DNA of 37,288 nucleotides, taken from contig JANQRV010000302.1 of assembly GCA_028284395.1 (NCBI GenBank), positions 1-37,288 on the forward strand. Reading direction: 5' to 3'. Source of the DNA: Saprospiraceae bacterium. Lineage in GTDB: Bacteria > Bacteroidota > Bacteroidia > Chitinophagales > Saprospiraceae. Positions 1 through 7,289 of this stretch are shown piece after piece. Below the pieces are notes generated by a model. That model was not told where the DNA came from. It saw nothing but the letters and a program-made list of their open reading frames with translations, and did no database searches. Each line of letters starts with the position of its first letter. Position 1 is the first letter of the stretch. Both the position numbers and the translations under genes were made by a program.

Positions 1-12
1 GACATTCACTAG

Positions 13-105
13 AAAGATCGCTCGCTCATGTCTCGTCCTCGCCTTAATAGCTCCGGCTATTAGGCTCCGGGCGATCCTTCCTGCCCGACTGATCGGTCAG
101 GCGGG
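13..105. repeat. Structured non-coding segment with nested inverted repeats
   Basis: This stretch beyond the ribF-glycosyltransferase stop has no convincing reading frame but much dyad symmetry. A 9-bp stem with a TCCG loop lies at 43-64 (AATAGC/GCTATT core, one G-T pair). It is enclosed by a longer-range GATCGC (16-21)/GCGATC (71-76) pairing. A separate imperfect 11-bp palindrome follows at 84-105 (CCCGACTGATC against GGTCAGGCGGG). It looks more G+C-rich than the flanking A+T-rich spacer. It could be the transcript end of the minus-strand gene, an interspersed repeat, or the edge of a structured RNA; the window boundary prevents a decision. Confidence 0.4.
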
Positions 106-167
106 GATCAGCAAAAAACTAAATTTCATATCATCATTTCTTATTTCTGAACAAGACTGATTACCGG

Positions 168-2168
168 CTACTTGACGATTTCTGTAAATCGCTTGCGTCC
201 CAAAGCATAGTATTGCCAAACAATACTCCCTTTATAGCGACCAGACAGTTGGCCGGCTTCTTCAGCAATCGAAATTTTATCGATGCAGGTTTGATCCTTT
301 TTTCGCTGTGCCCTTACCGTGTTGAAATGATAGAAAAACGACCAATGAGCCTGGATGATGGCGATGATGTGTGGCCATTTTCTCTGATAAAAGAACAAGC
401 CGCCGGCAATAGCATCTAGCAGAATTCGGACTGGTAGTAGCCACAGCAATTTTTGCCGGTTCTCATTTTTCATCAGCGTGAACAAACTATTTCTGAAGTT
501 TAAGAAGGTCTTTTTTGGCGTTTGATAATTGAGTGTGCCGCCACCGACATGATAGACGATGGATTTAGGCTGAACAACAACTTTATAACCAGCCCTCTTC
601 AAACGCCAGCATAAATCAATCTCTTCGGAGTGTGCAAAATACAACGGATCAAATCCACCTATCTCCTTAAACAATTGAGACCGAACAAACAAAGCTGCTC
701 CAGTCGCCCAAAATATTTCTTCTACATTGTTGTATTGGCCATTATCTTGTTCCGTAACATCCAATATCCGACCCCGACAAAAAGGATAACCAAGGATGTC
801 GATCCATCCGCCGGCACCCCCAGCGTATTCAAAATGGTCCTTCCGCCGATAAGAACGAATCAATGGCTGACAAGCACCGATGGTTCGGTCTTTCTCCAGA
901 AGTTCAATGATGGGATCCATCCAACCAGCTTCCACTTCAATATCAGAATTCAGCAGGACGTAATAATCTGCATCAATTTCTTTCAATGCGCGATTGTATC
1001 CATCGGCAAACCCATAGTTCTGGTCCAATTGCAGGATTTGAACCTCCTCCAACTGTACTTTCCCAAGCCATTCCATAGAATCATCGGTAGAACCGTTGTC
1101 CGCGACGCAGACAAAAAAATTGGGGTAGGTACTCGCTAAAATAGAAGGGAGGAATTTTTCTAAGAAGGTACGGCCATTGTAATTTAAAATAACAATTCCA
1201 ACTTCGGGAAAATTCGCTACCGTCTCTTGAGCGGGAAGGTTGGTGAGAATCGCCTGCGTCTTTAATTTATCTTCGGCCAATTGTTGACTCAACGCCTCTA
1301 GACTATCAAATTTCTTGTCTTCACGAATGAAATCAATGAGACTGATGACGATCTCCTCGTCGTAGATATCCTGGTTGAATTCGAAAATATTGACTTCAAT
1401 TGTAACATTGTCAAACGCTTCAAGCGTAGGGCGGTTTCCGATGTATAACATACCCTGGTACTCCATTCCGCCGTGCAAAACCGTTACCGCGTAGATGCCG
1501 GGAGGCGGCACTAATTTATGCGGATCGCTGATTCTTAAATTGGCCGTTGGAAATCCAATCTGACGTCCGATCTTCTGCCCTCTCACAACTGCTCCCGACA
1601 ATGTATAGGTATGTCCCAGTAGATCATTGGCTTGTCGAATGGCCTTGGACTCGATGGCTTTCCGGATCTTGGTAGAACTTACGGCAATCGCTTTCACTTC
1701 ATGCTTAGCAATTTCCACGACTTCATAATTCATTTCTTCACTGTGCCAACGCAAATAATCGATGTTGCCTCGCCGATTGAGGCCGAAGCGATGATCATAT
1801 CCAATTACAATGTACCGTGGTGAAAACCTACCTACCAAGAACTTTTGTATGTATTCATCTGCACTTTGCTGAGAAAACTCAACCGTGAACGGTACAATTA
1901 CCAGGTTATCGATTCCCTGGCGTTCAAACAAGCGAATCTTCTCTTCGATCGTCGTCAGCAATCGCAGCGAATTGTCTTTGGGATAGACGATGAGTCGCGG
2001 ATGTGGATGAAATGTAATGACCGTACTTTCCCCTTTGATATCTCGCGCAAGATTCTTGACCTTTTGCAATATCTTCAGATGGCCCTTGTGGATGCCGTCA
2101 AAAGAACCTATGGTAATGACGGCATTCCTCAATCTTGGTAATTCCTCTAAATCTTTAAATACTTTCAT
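168..2168 (-). CDS. ribF: RibF riboflavin kinase/FAD synthetase fused to a family 2 glycosyltransferase
   Basis: A 666-residue protein with two complete enzymes. Residues 1-305 are RibF, which phosphorylates riboflavin to FMN and adenylylates FMN to FAD: nucleotidyltransferase motifs GSFDGIHKGH (21-30), FHPHP (53-57) and SSTKIRK (164-170), then the flavokinase GFPTAN (205-210) and NRPT (245-248). After a linker of about 15 residues, 320-666 is a GT2 glycosyltransferase with ILNYNG (327-332), DNGSTDDS (357-364), the metal-binding-region LNSD (406-409) and EEIDLCWRLKRAGY (515-528), then a hydrophobic segment near 573-592. RibF alone is usually about 310 residues, so this is a true C-terminal addition in one frame. 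The start at 2168 is the ATG before KVFKDL; the open frame runs 35 codons further upstream but overlaps the promoter. The sugar substrate is unknown. Flavin role sure; glycosyltransferase family sure; reason for fusion unknown. Confidence 0.9.
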   Translation of the reverse strand: MKVFKDLEELPRLRNAVITIGSFDGIHKGHLKILQKVKNLARDIKGESTVITFHPHPRLIVYPKDNSLRLLTTIEEKIRLFERQGIDNLVIVPFTVEFSQQSADEYIQKFLVGRFSPRYIVIGYDHRFGLNRRGNIDYLRWHSEEMNYEVVEIAKHEVKAIAVSSTKIRKAIESKAIRQANDLLGHTYTLSGAVVRGQKIGRQIGFPTANLRISDPHKLVPPPGIYAVTVLHGGMEYQGMLYIGNRPTLEAFDNVTIEVNIFEFNQDIYDEEIVISLIDFIREDKKFDSLEALSQQLAEDKLKTQAILTNLPAQETVANFPEVGIVILNYNGRTFLEKFLPSILASTYPNFFVCVADNGSTDDSMEWLGKVQLEEVQILQLDQNYGFADGYNRALKEIDADYYVLLNSDIEVEAGWMDPIIELLEKDRTIGACQPLIRSYRRKDHFEYAGGAGGWIDILGYPFCRGRILDVTEQDNGQYNNVEEIFWATGAALFVRSQLFKEIGGFDPLYFAHSEEIDLCWRLKRAGYKVVVQPKSIVYHVGGGTLNYQTPKKTFLNFRNSLFTLMKNENRQKLLWLLPVRILLDAIAGGLFFYQRKWPHIIAIIQAHWSFFYHFNTVRAQRKKDQTCIDKISIAEEAGQLSGRYKGSIVWQYYALGRKRFTEIVK

Positions 2169-2175
2169 TGAGATG

Positions 2176-2183
2176 CAAAAGTA
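2176..2183 (-). promoter_or_regulatory. Bacteroidota -7 promoter element of ribF
   Basis: On the minus strand this reads TACTTTTG, a perfect TAnnTTTG match, only 7 nt before the ribF ATG at 2168. That spacing implies a very short or absent 5' leader. No clear TTTG -33 box is seen at the usual distance. Confidence 0.5.
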
Positions 2184-2280
2184 GGCTGCAAAAGGTAAAT
2201 TTTTAAACTTCAACTCGATAATTTTCACCCCTGTGCCACTTCTCCGCCAATCCCCTCCTCCACTTCTCAACATTTAATTT

Positions 2281-2288
2281 TACTTTTG
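2281..2288 (+). promoter_or_regulatory. Bacteroidota -7 promoter element of the mrp operon
   Basis: TACTTTTG matches TAnnTTTG perfectly and ends 19 nt before the mrp start. It mirrors the divergent ribF element (same 8-mer). A -33 box is not obvious. Confidence 0.5.
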
Positions 2289-2307
2289 CAGGAAACAATA
2301 GATCAAA

Positions 2308-3405
2308 ATGTCAATTGAAAGAAAAAAAGTGGTTCAGGCGCTTGCCGATGTGATGGATCCCAATACCGGAAAAGACATTCTTTCGGTCCATATGGTTGAG
2401 AAATTAGTGATTGAAGGAAATTCCATTAGCTTCAATTTGGTCTTACCGGCATTAAACTCAGAGTTTAAGCAGGATTTAAATTTTGCCTGCATTGCCGCCA
2501 TTCAAAAAGTCTATCCCAATGCTGATGTACACGTGCACATGCAGTCGAAGAATCCCACGGCAACGGGTGATACCGGATCTGTTCCACACATTAAAAATAT
2601 CATCGCGGTAGCTTCCGGTAAAGGTGGAGTTGGCAAATCAACCGTAGCGACCAATTTGGCCCTGAGTCTGAAAGCACTGGGAGCTAAGGTCGGACTATTG
2701 GATGCCGATTTATACGGTCCGTCAATCCCGACGATGTTGGGGCTGCAGGGACAAAAACCCAAGATCCAGACCGTCTATAACAAACCAAGAATCACACCGC
2801 TTGAGGCCTACGGAATGCCGGTCATGTCGATCGGTTTTATCATTGAACCGGAGCAGGCAGTCGTACTGCGAGGCCCGCGACTTTCCGGCATTATAAAGCA
2901 ATTTTTCAATGATTGCCTCTGGCCAGACCTCGATTATTTGGTGGTAGATCTCCCTCCCGGAACTGGCGATATTCAACTAACGCTCGTTCAAACTGTTTCA
3001 GTAACAGGGGCAGTATTGGTGACTACTCCTCAGGAAGTCGCATTGGCCGACGCCGTAAAGGCCATGAACATGTTTTTACTTCCCTCGGTTAATGTACCGA
3101 TTCTGGGAGTAGTAGAAAACATGTCGTGGTTTACGCCGGCAGAACTTCCAAACAATAAATATCTTATCTTTGGAGAAGGAGGTGGTAAGAAACTGGCTAA
3201 GTTAAGTAAATCAATGCTCCTGGGTAAGGTCCCGTTGGTTCAGGGGATCAGGGAAGGAAGTGATGCCGGTCAACCCGTTGCAGAGCAACCCGGGCATCCG
3301 TCTGCCGCCTACTTCAAGGCCATCGCGGAGAATACCATTCGACAGGTGGCTTTGCGCAACGAAATGTTAGGGCCGACTCCCGTAGTTAAGATAAAAAACA
3401 ACTGA
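2308..3405 (+). CDS. mrp: Mrp/NBP35-family iron-sulfur cluster carrier ATPase
   Basis: A 365-residue cytosolic P-loop ATPase of the Mrp/ApbC/NBP35 family, which binds and transfers Fe-S clusters to apoproteins. An N-terminal MIP18/DUF59-type domain occupies about 1-80. The deviant Walker A GKGGVGKST is at 104-112, followed by LLDADLYGPSIP and the VDLPPGTGD switch motif. Near the C-terminus the family signature ENMSWF appears, but the following CxxC pair that ligates the bridging cluster in many Mrp proteins is replaced by TPAELPNNKY. From memory this is usual for Bacteroidota homologues. The gene is first in a probable operon with an Nfu-type scaffold and pyrF, which supports the Fe-S role. 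Confidence 0.93.
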   Translation: MSIERKKVVQALADVMDPNTGKDILSVHMVEKLVIEGNSISFNLVLPALNSEFKQDLNFACIAAIQKVYPNADVHVHMQSKNPTATGDTGSVPHIKNIIAVASGKGGVGKSTVATNLALSLKALGAKVGLLDADLYGPSIPTMLGLQGQKPKIQTVYNKPRITPLEAYGMPVMSIGFIIEPEQAVVLRGPRLSGIIKQFFNDCLWPDLDYLVVDLPPGTGDIQLTLVQTVSVTGAVLVTTPQEVALADAVKAMNMFLLPSVNVPILGVVENMSWFTPAELPNNKYLIFGEGGGKKLAKLSKSMLLGKVPLVQGIREGSDAGQPVAEQPGHPSAAYFKAIAENTIRQVALRNEMLGPTPVVKIKNN

Positions 3406-3478
3406 TCTAAATAGTAAAGCACCTCCGCTACTCAAAGTCCCTGGGAAAATTGGGAAGCAAGTGCAAAAAACAGAAGTG

Positions 3479-3748
3479 ATGTCTATGTCTGAGAAAGAAA
3501 AGGAAAAGCTTCTCCAGCAAGTTGAAACTGCTCTCGACGATATTCGCCCTCACCTCAAGGTAGATGGCGGAAATGTCGAAGTCATCGAATTGACCGAAGA
3601 TTTGGTCGTAAAATTGAAGTGGATGGGAGCCTGCGAAAGTTGTAGTATGTCGGCCATGACTATGAAGGCTGGTATCGAAGAAACGATTAAACGACAAGTT
3701 CCTGAAATCAATGGCATTGTCGCCGTGAATGGAGTGGGCACTATATGA
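3479..3748 (+). CDS. NifU C-terminal (Nfu-type) Fe-S scaffold protein
   Basis: A small protein of about 89 residues consisting almost entirely of the Nfu domain: LKVDGGNVEV followed by MGACESCSMSAMTMK, where the CxxC (C52 and C55 counted from this start) binds a bridging Fe-S cluster between two monomers. Such proteins hand clusters to target enzymes, and the Mrp ATPase encoded 73 nt upstream fits. The start is uncertain: a GTG at 3461 and ATGs at 3479 and 3485 are all in frame. The stop TGA overlaps the pyrF ATG (ATGA), indicating translational coupling. Confidence 0.9.
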   Translation: MSMSEKEKEKLLQQVETALDDIRPHLKVDGGNVEVIELTEDLVVKLKWMGACESCSMSAMTMKAGIEETIKRQVPEINGIVAVNGVGTI

Positions 3749-4566
3749 CGCGCAAGGAAATTTACCACCGTATCCTCCAAAAGCAATCCTATCTGTGTAT
3801 CGGATTGGATTCTGATATCGAACGGATACCCCGACATTTACTTTCCGAACAAGATCCAATTCTGGCATTCAACAAAGCCATTATCGACGCTACTAAAGAT
3901 CTCTGTGTTGCTTATAAGCCCAATATTGCCTTCTATGAATCACTGGGGGCTAGAGGGTGGCAGACACTGGAAAAGACACTGGAATACATTCCAGATACTC
4001 ACTTTACAATTGCCGATGCCAAACGCGGCGATATCGGCAATACCTCCCGTCGGTACGCATCTGCATTTTTTGAGCAGATGGATTTTGACAGCATTACCAT
4101 TGCCCCCTATATGGGAGAGGATTCCGTCTCACCATTTCTTTCCTTCGAAAACAAATGGGTCATCTTGTTGGCTTTGACCTCCAATCCGGGAAGCAGCAAT
4201 TTTCAAAAACAGCATCTTCAAGGACATCAGGAATTGTACCAGTTGGTACTAACCGAAGCACAGAAATGGGCCAGTCCCGAACAATTGATGTTTGTTGTTG
4301 GGGCGACCCATCCCGAGCATTTTGCCATCATTCGTGAATTAGCTCCCGATAATTTCTACCTGGTTCCGGGGGTCGGGGCACAAGGAGGTGACCTCGAAGC
4401 CATCAGTCGATACGGCTTCAATGATCAGGTCGGATTACTCGTCAATTCCTCTCGCGGCATCATTTATGCCGGTACCGGAGAGGACTTTGCGGAAGAGGCG
4501 AGAAAGGCGGCAAGTCACTTACAGCTGCAGATGGCCAAGCTCCTCGAAGAACGATTCGGCCAATAG
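3745..4566 (+). CDS. pyrF: Orotidine 5'-phosphate decarboxylase
   Basis: 273 residues; converts OMP to UMP in the last step of de novo pyrimidine synthesis, in the cytosol. The catalytic motif DAKRGDIGNTS is at 91-101. CIGLDSDIERIP near the N-terminus and VAYKPNIAFYE (56-66) form substrate-binding strands, and PGVGAQGGD supplies the phosphate-binding loop. Length and layout fit the longer subfamily (about 270 residues) rather than the roughly 230-residue E. coli type. The start overlaps the nfu stop (ATGA), so the two are co-translated; why an Fe-S gene pair precedes pyrF is not evident from the sequence. Confidence 0.95.
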   Translation: MTRKEIYHRILQKQSYLCIGLDSDIERIPRHLLSEQDPILAFNKAIIDATKDLCVAYKPNIAFYESLGARGWQTLEKTLEYIPDTHFTIADAKRGDIGNTSRRYASAFFEQMDFDSITIAPYMGEDSVSPFLSFENKWVILLALTSNPGSSNFQKQHLQGHQELYQLVLTEAQKWASPEQLMFVVGATHPEHFAIIRELAPDNFYLVPGVGAQGGDLEAISRYGFNDQVGLLVNSSRGIIYAGTGEDFAEEARKAASHLQLQMAKLLEERFGQ

Positions 4567-4586
4567 TTGCGAGGCCTGAAGCAACA

Positions 4587-5981
4587 CTAGAAAAAAATCT
4601 GTTTCAGATTCGGATAATCAGCCATGTAGCGTTGAATGATTTTGGACATCTCTGGAGTACCGTGTAATGGCTTTACTTGATCCAGCAATGCTGTTGGCGA
4701 TTGGTCCAATTCTTCCATGGCTACATAGCCATATCCCCGACAGTCTCCATCTTCTATGTGAACAATGCCGGCTTCTTCTTCGGTTCTGCCGGAATCTATT
4801 AACAAAAAATCATCTTCAAAGACGGTGAGCAATGATTGCCGCACTTCCTCCGCACGTTCGTTGTAAGTATCCACAGGTTCACTCCCAATACAAGCTCCGT
4901 GACATTGGTTTAGATGATAGTGAAAGCAAGGACCTTTCCCCTTCTCCAGGCCGCACATTTTGGGACACAATTCGTAAGCTTCCAAATTCCGCTTTAGATA
5001 TCCCTTGGCGCTAAACAATTTTGGATAGGCCGAGACAATATTGAAGTTTTTACGGGTTTTTGCCGACACTTTCGCTACGTCGAAAGCCAGGTATCCGGCA
5101 TCGGTATAATAGGAATGAATAACAAAGGGAAAATTGCGCAACCGTTGAGCTCGATTAACCGGAGGTCGAAGTCGCTTGATCTCTTGTGATTCCAATAGAA
5201 GAGCGATCAGTTCACTACCAGTAATCTCAAAAGTCAAATCATGCGCATACTCTTGCAACTTGCGGGCCTTTTCAGTTTTATTGGCAAAGTGCGTCGCCAC
5301 CCTTTTTTTGATGTTCTTGCTTTTCCCAACGTAAATCACATTGCCGGCCAGATCGTGAAAGTAGTAGACGCCGCATTCCTCGGGTAAACTATGAATTTTG
5401 TCCACGGTCCAATTTTTTGGCAGTAAGGATTCTCTTATGCCGAGATTGACCAACTCTTTGACACGTTGTTCATTTTCTTCCTTGTTCAATATCTGTCCCA
5501 GCAATTCCACCGTTGCCTTTGCATCGGCCATAGCGCGATGCCGTTTGCCAACTTCGATGTCGAGATGATAAATCAGGGAATCGAGGCTATAGGACGTAAG
5601 TCCTGGAAAAGCTTTTCTGCTCAAGCGAACCGTACACAACTGCTTACGCGTATAGGTATATCCCAAACGCTTGAATTCCTCCCGGATAAAGCCATAATCA
5701 AATCGGACATTGTGGGCGACAAATATCGCTCCTTCCGTCATTTCTACGATCTTTTTCCCAACTTCATAAAATTTGGGGGCATCGTCGACCATCTGCTGGG
5801 TAATGCCAGTCAATTCGGTGATTCCATACGGAATATAAGTTTCAGGATTGATCAGGCTTTCGTAAGTTTCAAGCACCTTTTGGCCATCGAAGAGCACCAC
5901 GGCAATCTCCGTGATGCGATCCCTTACCGCTCTGGTCCCGGTCGTTTCGATATCTATGATGGCATACTTCTTAGCGGGCAT
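4587..5981 (-). CDS. DnaQ-like 3'-5' exonuclease fused to GIY-YIG (UvrC/Cho-like) nuclease
   Basis: 464 residues from the ATG at 5981; a TTG three codons upstream is less likely. An N-terminal DEDDh exonuclease domain carries DIETTG (10-15), AHNVRFD (89-95) and HRAMADA (148-154). A GIY-YIG endonuclease domain follows: CGVYYF then IYVGKSKNIKKRV (about 203-228) with the conserved glutamate region LLLESQEIKRLRPPVN. The C-terminal 180 residues contain a cysteine group (CPKMCGLEKGKGPCFHYHLN with QCHGACIG) like the Cys-rich segment in UvrC/Cho-type proteins. This exonuclease plus UvrC-N layout is common in Bacteroidota and is presumed to act in DNA repair. It is convergent with pyrF, 20 nt between stops, and divergent from namZ. 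Confidence 0.9.
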   Translation of the reverse strand: MPAKKYAIIDIETTGTRAVRDRITEIAVVLFDGQKVLETYESLINPETYIPYGITELTGITQQMVDDAPKFYEVGKKIVEMTEGAIFVAHNVRFDYGFIREEFKRLGYTYTRKQLCTVRLSRKAFPGLTSYSLDSLIYHLDIEVGKRHRAMADAKATVELLGQILNKEENEQRVKELVNLGIRESLLPKNWTVDKIHSLPEECGVYYFHDLAGNVIYVGKSKNIKKRVATHFANKTEKARKLQEYAHDLTFEITGSELIALLLESQEIKRLRPPVNRAQRLRNFPFVIHSYYTDAGYLAFDVAKVSAKTRKNFNIVSAYPKLFSAKGYLKRNLEAYELCPKMCGLEKGKGPCFHYHLNQCHGACIGSEPVDTYNERAEEVRQSLLTVFEDDFLLIDSGRTEEEAGIVHIEDGDCRGYGYVAMEELDQSPTALLDQVKPLHGTPEMSKIIQRYMADYPNLKQIFF

Positions 5982-6035
5982 TTTTGACAAAAATTTCTAC
6001 CTTACAAGAATGGAATTTAGATTGTTGGATTTAAA

Positions 6036-7280
6036 ATGCATTTTGTGAAGATAAAAATTTTTGTTTTAATTACTAGTTTAGCGGTACTATTTTGTTGCAA
6101 TACCACCACTCCTAAGGAAGCGGAAACCGCCATGGTGTCTTCTACGGCCTCCCCTACTCTCCCCCTAATGGTCGGTGCGGAGCGATTGGAGACCTACTTG
6201 CCTTTTCTTGCTGATAAAACCATTGCATTATTGGTCAACCAGACCTCGATGGTAGGAGATTTGCACCTGGTCGATACATTAATCAGCAGTGGCATCAAGA
6301 TCAAGTGCATCTTTGCACCCGAACATGGGTTCCGGGGCAAGGCAGATGCAGGTCAAAAATTAAAGGATGGTATAGATGATGAGACCGGTATACCATTAAT
6401 TTCGCTCTACGGTAAGAAAAGAAAGCCTTCAGCGGAGGATTTGTCCGGGGTAGATGTCGTCATTTTCGATATTCAGGACGTCGGTGCTCGCTTTTATACT
6501 TTCATTTCCAGCATGCACTATTTGATGGAATCTTGTGCCGAAAACAATACGCTCTTCATGGTATTGGACCGTCCGAACCCAAACGGTCATTACTTCGACG
6601 GACCAATACTAGAATCGGATCATCAATCATTTGTAGGTATGCACCCCGTACCAGTTGTACACGGGATGACAATTGGCGAATACGCCCAAATGGTCAATGG
6701 AGAAGGCTGGCTTAAAGACGGCATTCAGTGTCAGCTCAAAGTGGTCCCCTGCCAAGCATACGATCACAACACGATGTACGAACTTCCAATTAAACCTTCG
6801 CCCAATTTACCCAATATGAAGGCGATTTACTTATACCCTTCACTGTGCTTTTTTGAAGGAACAATCGCAAGTGAAGGCCGAGGGACCAATAAGCAATTTC
6901 AAGTCTACGGTCATCCATTATTTCCGGGCGGTGATTTCGAATTTACTCCGGTATCCGGCGAAGGATCCAAGTACCCCAAACTTGAAAATCAACTTTGCCG
7001 AGGGTTTGACCTTTCTAAGAACCCGGTTGAAGAGCTCAGAAATATGAAACAAGTCAACTTAAACTATCTGATGAATTTTTATCGAGATTTCCCAAAAAAG
7101 GAGGACTTCTTCATTAAGACTCTATTCTTTGATAAGTTAGCCGGTAGTTCCAAACTACGGGAGGCCATCACTTCTGGTAAGAGTGTGGACGAGATTCGGC
7201 AGAGCTGGGAATCGGGACTTGAAGCATACGGCAAAATGCGTAAAAAGTATCTTCTTTATCCCGATTTCGGAGACAATTAG
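6036..7280 (+). CDS. namZ: DUF1343 (NamZ-type) exo-beta-N-acetylmuramidase, exported
   Basis: 414 residues. The N-terminal 20 residues form a hydrophobic export signal ending in Cys-Cys, so it may be a lipoprotein although the lipobox is not canonical. The DUF1343 core shows APEHGFRG (94-101), VVIFDIQDVGARFYT (141-155), LDRPNPNG (177-184), PVVHGMTIGEYA (206-217), and later YPSLCFFEGT and RGTNKQF. Characterised members remove terminal MurNAc from peptidoglycan fragments, so this most likely works in cell-wall recycling or scavenging in the periplasm. The stop overlaps the stop of the converging TPR gene by 4 nt and a hairpin spans both ends. Confidence 0.88.
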   Translation: MHFVKIKIFVLITSLAVLFCCNTTTPKEAETAMVSSTASPTLPLMVGAERLETYLPFLADKTIALLVNQTSMVGDLHLVDTLISSGIKIKCIFAPEHGFRGKADAGQKLKDGIDDETGIPLISLYGKKRKPSAEDLSGVDVVIFDIQDVGARFYTFISSMHYLMESCAENNTLFMVLDRPNPNGHYFDGPILESDHQSFVGMHPVPVVHGMTIGEYAQMVNGEGWLKDGIQCQLKVVPCQAYDHNTMYELPIKPSPNLPNMKAIYLYPSLCFFEGTIASEGRGTNKQFQVYGHPLFPGGDFEFTPVSGEGSKYPKLENQLCRGFDLSKNPVEELRNMKQVNLNYLMNFYRDFPKKEDFFIKTLFFDKLAGSSKLREAITSGKSVDEIRQSWESGLEAYGKMRKKYLLYPDFGDN

Positions 7281-7289
7281 TCGTCTCCG
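7268..7289. terminator. Hairpin across the overlapping stops of namZ and the TPR gene
   Basis: Perfect 7-bp inverted repeat CGGAGAC (7268-7274)/GTCTCCG (7283-7289) with an 8-nt loop that holds both stop codons. It is placed where transcription from both sides must end. No long T-run follows on either strand, so intrinsic termination is uncertain. Confidence 0.4.

Noticed and set aside
630..1139. 169-codon plus-strand open frame opposite the fused ribF gene
   Set aside because: Lies wholly antisense to a gene with complete motifs; composition is biased and no family is recognisable.
3461..3478. GTG start for the Nfu-type protein
   Set aside because: Not excluded, but the ATG at 3479 is closer to the conserved domain start and no ribosome-binding site clearly favours the GTG.
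4566..4585. GTTGC/GCAAC dyad between pyrF and the exonuclease gene as a terminator
   Set aside because: Only 5 bp with a 10-nt loop; the A-run that follows is on the wrong side to decide strand, so too weak to list.
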